A stretch of DNA of 64,000 bases, from the NCBI GenBank assembly GCA_964580075.1, contig CAZOJL010000004.1, positions 1 to 64,000 on the forward strand. Direction: 5' to 3'. The position numbers were made by a program, and so were the translations under genes. The notes under the pieces were generated by a model, which did no database searches, had not been told where the DNA came from, and worked only from the letters and a program-made list of their open reading frames with translations. The stretch is from VGWG01 sp964580075 (GTDB lineage Bacteria; Verrucomicrobiota; Kiritimatiellia; RFP12; JAAYNR01). Positions 60,061 to 64,000 of this stretch are shown here, piece by piece (within the stretch, counting starts at the first letter, position 1; each line of letters starts with the position of its first letter).

Positions 60061-61674
60061 TCAAGTTCGGTCTAAAATGATGCCGTTTCGACGGCCCGTA
60101 AAAAGACCGTTGTCATACGTGACCGTGCCGTTGACCACTACCTGTCGCATGCCGGTGGCAAGCCGGTGGGGGGCGCTGTAGGAGGCCGTGGCCGTGAAGG
60201 TGGCGGCGTCCCACACCGCCACATCGGCGCAGTAGCCCGGCGCAATCCGTCCCCGTTCGGTGAGTCCGAACGCCTCGGCGGCGAGTCCGGTCATGCGGTG
60301 GATCGCCTCGGTCACATCCATCAGCCGCTCGTCCACCGCCAACCTGAAGAATCGCGGCATGGTGCCGTAGGCGCGCGGATGGGGATGATCCTCGCCGAGC
60401 ACGCCGTGCGGCGCGCGCAATGAGGCGTCACTTCCAACCATCACCCAGGGCTGACGATAGATCCGCCGCAGATTATCTTCCGACAGTCCACCGAAAAACG
60501 CGCCTGTCTTGGCCCGTCCTTCGCGAATCAACCACACCGCCGTGGCGCCGGGTGATTCCCCACGCTGTCGTGCGGCGTCTGTGAGGGTCATGCCGCAATA
60601 GGCTTTGCTGGCGTCGGAATAGCAGCCGCCGACGATCACACCCGACCAGTCGGTGTCGGATGCATCGAGCTCGGAAACAACCTGCGCCCGCGCCGTGGGA
60701 TCGTCCAGGGAGCGCAAAATCACCTCTGAGCCGCCGTCCGAGGCCCAGCCCGGCAAGATGATGTCGAGTTCGGTGGCGCCGAACGTGTAGGGATAGCGGT
60801 CGGCATGGATGAACAGACCGGCGGCGCGCGCGCATTCAATCCGCTCCAGAACCGCGTCGAGCTTGTGCCAGTTGCGCGGGTGCGCGGTCTTGAGATGTGA
60901 AATCTGCGTGCGGATGCCGGTCGCGCGGGCCAGATCGAGAACCTCGTCGAGCGCCTCCAGCAGCCCGTCGCCCTCGCTACGCATGTGGGTGGCGTAGCCG
61001 ACGCCCCTGGCCGCCGCCGCAGCGGCAAGCGCCAACACTTCGCCGGGCGTCGAGAATTTCCCCGGCTGGTAGACCAACCCGGTGCTCAGCCCCGACGCTC
61101 CCTCGTCGAGCGCCTGCTCGAGATTGCGCACCATGCGCGCCGTCTCGTCTGCGTCGGCCGGACGCGGCGCATAACCCATGACCCCTTTGCGGAGGGTGTT
61201 GTGGCCCACGTAGAGCTTGGCGTTGATGGCGGGGCGGACTTGCTCCCACAGCGCCCGATACTCGGCGACCGTGCGCCAGGTCGGCCCCGGTTCGCCGCAC
61301 GGGCGGCGGCGGCCGCCGCCGCCGGCCAGTTGCGGATAGACCCTGCCCGCCCAGTCCGAGGCGAGGCAGATATCGTCCAGTGCCGGCACGCCGCTGCCGC
61401 CGCACTGGCCGACCACTTCGGTGGTGATCCCTTGCGCGACCTTGCTCGGCGCGTCGGGCTCCAGCAGAAGATAAGTGTCGGAGTGCGAGTGGGCGTCGAT
61501 GAAGCCCGGCGTGACCAGGCAGCCCGTGGCATCGATGCATTCGACCGCCTCGGCCGCGCCGAGGTCGCAGACCGCCGTGATGCGGCCGCCGTTCACGCCG
61601 ACGTCGGTTCGGACGGGCCGCGCCCCGCGCGTACCGTCGATCACCGTCCCGCCCACTAGGATGAGGTCAAACAT
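60061..61674 (-). CDS. N-acyl-D-amino-acid deacylase (D-aminoacylase-type amidohydrolase)
   Basis: From ATG 61674 the product is 537 aa. It is an amidohydrolase with MFDLILVGGTVIDG at the N terminus, metal site PGFIDAHSHSD (H62, H64), the D-aminoacylase Cys ligand in VVGQCGGSG, GHNTLRKGVMGYAPRPAD, ASGLSTGLVYQPG, YATHMRSEG, ISHLKTAHP and a C-terminal VGSDASLRAPHG and GRIAPGYCADVAVWD. The family removes N-acyl groups from D-amino acids and may be used in cell-wall or peptide recycling. It lies 42 bp from tRNA-Lys. An in-frame ATG at 61713 is less likely. Confidence 0.87.
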   Translation of the reverse strand: MFDLILVGGTVIDGTRGARPVRTDVGVNGGRITAVCDLGAAEAVECIDATGCLVTPGFIDAHSHSDTYLLLEPDAPSKVAQGITTEVVGQCGGSGVPALDDICLASDWAGRVYPQLAGGGGRRRPCGEPGPTWRTVAEYRALWEQVRPAINAKLYVGHNTLRKGVMGYAPRPADADETARMVRNLEQALDEGASGLSTGLVYQPGKFSTPGEVLALAAAAAARGVGYATHMRSEGDGLLEALDEVLDLARATGIRTQISHLKTAHPRNWHKLDAVLERIECARAAGLFIHADRYPYTFGATELDIILPGWASDGGSEVILRSLDDPTARAQVVSELDASDTDWSGVIVGGCYSDASKAYCGMTLTDAARQRGESPGATAVWLIREGRAKTGAFFGGLSEDNLRRIYRQPWVMVGSDASLRAPHGVLGEDHPHPRAYGTMPRFFRLAVDERLMDVTEAIHRMTGLAAEAFGLTERGRIAPGYCADVAVWDAATFTATASYSAPHRLATGMRQVVVNGTVTYDNGLFTGRRNGIILDRT

Positions 61675-61972
61675 GCGTGGGATCAGTGTAGCCGAGCGGT
61701 GGACGGGAGACAATGCCGAAGTAATGGGCTGTCGTAGTCATGGGCCCACGATGTCCAAACGGGGAATCATGGTAGTGTCGGGGGATTAGGGTAGTTGACT
61801 CCTCATCGAAGGCATCCTATGTTACACCCCAGTATTGTTTTTGAGAGGTGCTCGCGACTGGCTGTTGCACAGGATCTGAGCACGATATGTTTACCAATAG
61901 CATTCACGGAGTCTGTGACCGGACGCAAACAGCGGCCGGCATGGGCTCATCGATTAGAAGAAGGAATACACC

Positions 61973-63537
61973 ATGAACAAGCCCAATATCGTCTATTTTT
62001 TGTCGATGACATGGGTTATGGTGACGCCTCGTGCCTGAACCCTGCCGGGAAGATCCGGACGCCGAACATCGATCGACTGGCCAGCGAAAGGATGGTCTTC
62101 ACCGATGCGCATGCCAGCTCGGCGGTCTGCTCGCCGTCACGCTATAGCGTTCTCACGGGGCGCTACAACTGGCGGTCGTCCTTGCAGCAGGGGATCGTCG
62201 GCCTATACGGCCAGCCCCTCATCGCCGCCGATCGCCTGACCGTCCCGGGATTCCTGAAGCAGCACGGCTATCATACCGCCTGCATCGGCAAGTGGCATCT
62301 GGGCCTGGGGTGGGATTTTGAGCCAGATGCCGAGAATTTCTACCCCGGAGGATTCCAGCGTGATCGCGCGGGTGTCGCCGGCGTGACGGACTTGGAAGCC
62401 ACGCCCGAACAACAGGCTTGCTGGCGGGAGGCGTTCTCCAAGCCCACCACCGGCGGCCCGACCACGCGCGGCTTCGATTACTACTTCGGGGTCGATGTCC
62501 CCAACTGGCCACCCTACTGCTTCATCGAGAACGACCGAACCGTCGGTATCCCGTCGGAACTCCTCCCGTCACGCCTGGTTGGCAACAACCTGGCGAGCTT
62601 TTCCGGCCCGGCGATGCCCTACTGGCACTTCGAACAACTGCTTCCCACCTGGGCGGCGTAGGCGGACCGCTACATCCGGGAGCGCTCGGCGACGGGCGAG
62701 CCCTTCTTCCTGTGTTTGCCGATGACCTCACCCCATACGCCGCTGTCCGTCAATAAGCCCTGGATTGGGAAGAGCGGCTTGAACAACCTCTATGCCGACC
62801 TTGTGATCGAGACCGACGACGTTCTCGGACGAGTTCTTGCCTCCCTGGAAGCGCACGGGGTTGCCGACAACACATTGGTCATCTTTGCCAGCGACAATGG
62901 TTGCGCACACTACATTGGCGCAAAGGAAATGGAGGCGCAGGGGCACTTCCCCAGCGGCGGCTATCGCGGCTACAAATCCGACGCCTGGGACGGTGGTCAT
63001 CGCATCCCCTGCATTGCACGCTGGCCGGGCATGATCAAACCCGGAACGGAGTCTGGCGCGCTCGTCTGCCTTTCGGACCTGATGGCGACTTGCGCCGACA
63101 TTCTTGGTCAGGATCTGCCGGACCCTGCCGGGGAGGACAGCATCAGCATGATGCCTCTGTTCAGGGGCTCCTGCCCGTCCGGGCGGACCACCGTGGCGCA
63201 TCATTCCATTGAAGGCAAGTTCGCGATCCACGACGGCCGCTGGAAGCTCGTCCTCTGCCCCGGCTCGGGCGGATGGACCTACACCGATGCCGCCGCCGCC
63301 AAGGCCGGCCTGCCCCTGATCCAGCTTTACGATATGCAGGCCGATCCCGGCGAGAGGCACAACCTGCAGGGCGAACACCGCGACAGGGTTAAGGAACTCG
63401 TCGCCCTGCTGAAGAAGCAGGTTGCTGACGGGCGCAGTACTCCTGGCACGAGGCAGCACAACGATGTGCCGGTGGACATCTGGAAGCTCGACACGATGCC
63501 CGGGGCGAACCCGGCGTTACTGGATGACTACGGATAA
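61973..63537 (+). pseudogene. Arylsulfatase-type sulfatase with a frameshift and an in-frame stop
   Basis: ATG 61973 (AAGGA upstream) begins MNKPNIVYF. The frame is lost at a T6 run (61996-62001); the next frame continues VDDMGYGDASCLNPAGKIRT. The sulfatase signature SSAVCSPSRYSVLTGRY holds the Cys that would become formylglycine, and CIGKWHLGLG follows. A TAG at 62659-62661 then stops the frame, but the protein resumes at once (ADRYIRERSATGEPFFLCLP, SPHTP, ASDNGCA, DGGHRIPCIARWPG) to 63537. Repairing both gives about 520 aa, normal for family S1 exo-sulfatases of sulfated glycans. Two independent lesions make a true pseudogene more likely than error. No formylglycine maturase gene is evident here. 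Confidence 0.8.
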
Positions 63538-63549
63538 GAACCCTTTCTT

Positions 63550-64000
63550 TCAGGCTCTTTGAAACGCCGGTGCCATCTCGTCCTGCTCGGGCTTTGAGAT
63601 CCGCTTTCGTGCGGCCACCTGTCGCCATCGCCCGACCGCGGCGCGGATCACCGCCATCTGTGCCTGGGCATCCGAGAGGGTCAGGCGGAATAAGTCCGTC
63701 ACCTCCATGGCCAAAGCCAGGTCGAGACGGTTGTCGTTTCCGGCAATATTCAACGTCAAGCCTGAGCCCTGCGGGTTCGGATTCATGTCGTAAGCAGGCG
63801 CCAGTGTCCACCCCTCGTTGGGAGCCAACAGAAAACCATGATTCCGCAAATGGTCGTCGGTATTGCTCACGCAGATGTTGAAGACGATTCTTCGCCACAG
63901 TTCAGCGAGATCTTCAGCCACCGCCACGCCATTTCGCATGATGAATTCGGCCAGTTCCAGATAGCTGACCCCTGCGGCCGCGTCAGTTCCATCCGCATAT
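63550..64000 (-). CDS. HipA-like serine/threonine kinase, C-terminal part (cut by window edge)
   Basis: The minus-strand frame is open to the window end. It reads DGTDAAAGVSYLELAEFI near 63935-63990, then FNICVSNTDDHLRNHGFLL, whose N-x-D-x-H-x-x-N motif is the HipA catalytic/metal segment, and GWTLAPAYDMNPNP. HipA proteins phosphorylate tRNA synthetases or other targets as toxins of hipBA modules. The N terminus and any hipB partner lie outside the window. An internal ATG at 63939 would omit conserved sequence. It converges with the sulfatase remnant, 12 bp apart. Confidence 0.8.
   Translation of the reverse strand, partial: YADGTDAAAGVSYLELAEFIMRNGVAVAEDLAELWRRIVFNICVSNTDDHLRNHGFLLAPNEGWTLAPAYDMNPNPQGSGLTLNIAGNDNRLDLALAMEVTDLFRLTLSDAQAQMAVIRAAVGRWRQVAARKRISKPEQDEMAPAFQRA

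Overview
The window is GC-rich bacterial chromosome from a Gram-negative heterotroph. Lipid A genes (lpxL, lpxB, lpxI), two lipoproteins, DUF4838 proteins, glycine-rich surface proteins, sulfatase remnants and many glycoside hydrolases point to the PVC superphylum, most likely a Kiritimatiellota/Lentisphaerota-type anaerobe. That placement is inferred from gene content and was not computed.

Layout. 161-5932 (minus) is a housekeeping block: lpxL, ftsB-like, ispH, an AEC transporter, lpxB, lpxI and tRNA-Ser(UGA). 6307-13770 (minus) holds a 1398-aa DUF4838/FGE-like/CBM9-like fusion, an unknown protein with a C-terminal carbohydrate-binding-like domain, and a phospholipase D-type lipoprotein. 13.8-16.7 kb is a dense field of palindromic and tandem repeats around a frameshifted AraC gene. 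16.7-22.9 kb (plus) has a frameshifted glycine-rich surface protein and an unassigned six-hairpin-type glycosidase. Next come a DinJ/YafQ toxin-antitoxin pair, a SNF2 helicase with a SWIM/AT-hook partner, an RpiB-GlyA fusion, an LRR lipoprotein, a GH38 protein and a PfkB sugar kinase. 35.2-39.7 kb (minus) holds a LacI regulator, a truncated glycine-rich gene, a second DUF4838 gene with a large internal deletion and a frameshifted UroD-family gene. 40.4-47.0 kb (plus) is GH28, nagA, an ABC exporter and uvrB. 47.1-59.4 kb holds a second UroD-family gene, two GH2 beta-galactosidase-type enzymes, a glycyl-radical enzyme with its activase, and a GH42-like hydrolase. The end holds tRNA-Lys(UUU), an N-acyl-D-amino-acid deacylase, a broken sulfatase and a HipA-like kinase cut by the window edge.

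How it works together. Most accessory genes serve polysaccharide or glycoconjugate breakdown: mannosidase-like, galactosidase-like, polygalacturonase-like, NagA, sulfatase and sugar kinase. LacI-type control is suggested by two ACGT-centred palindromes. The glycyl-radical enzyme fits anaerobic life.

Most unusual is a set of intergenic palindromic elements whose stems are built from 6-bp units. Families A and B share one 12-bp terminal inverted repeat (CAGCAATTCTMA) around different cores. Family C has its own 18-bp terminal repeat. Families D, E and F have the same hexamer-stem design. Two family-A copies have direct repeats abutting their ends (9 bp perfect at one, 12 of 13 bp at the other), as expected for inserted elements. 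Four genes carry single-base frameshifts at short homopolymers, so sequencing error must be weighed against gene decay.
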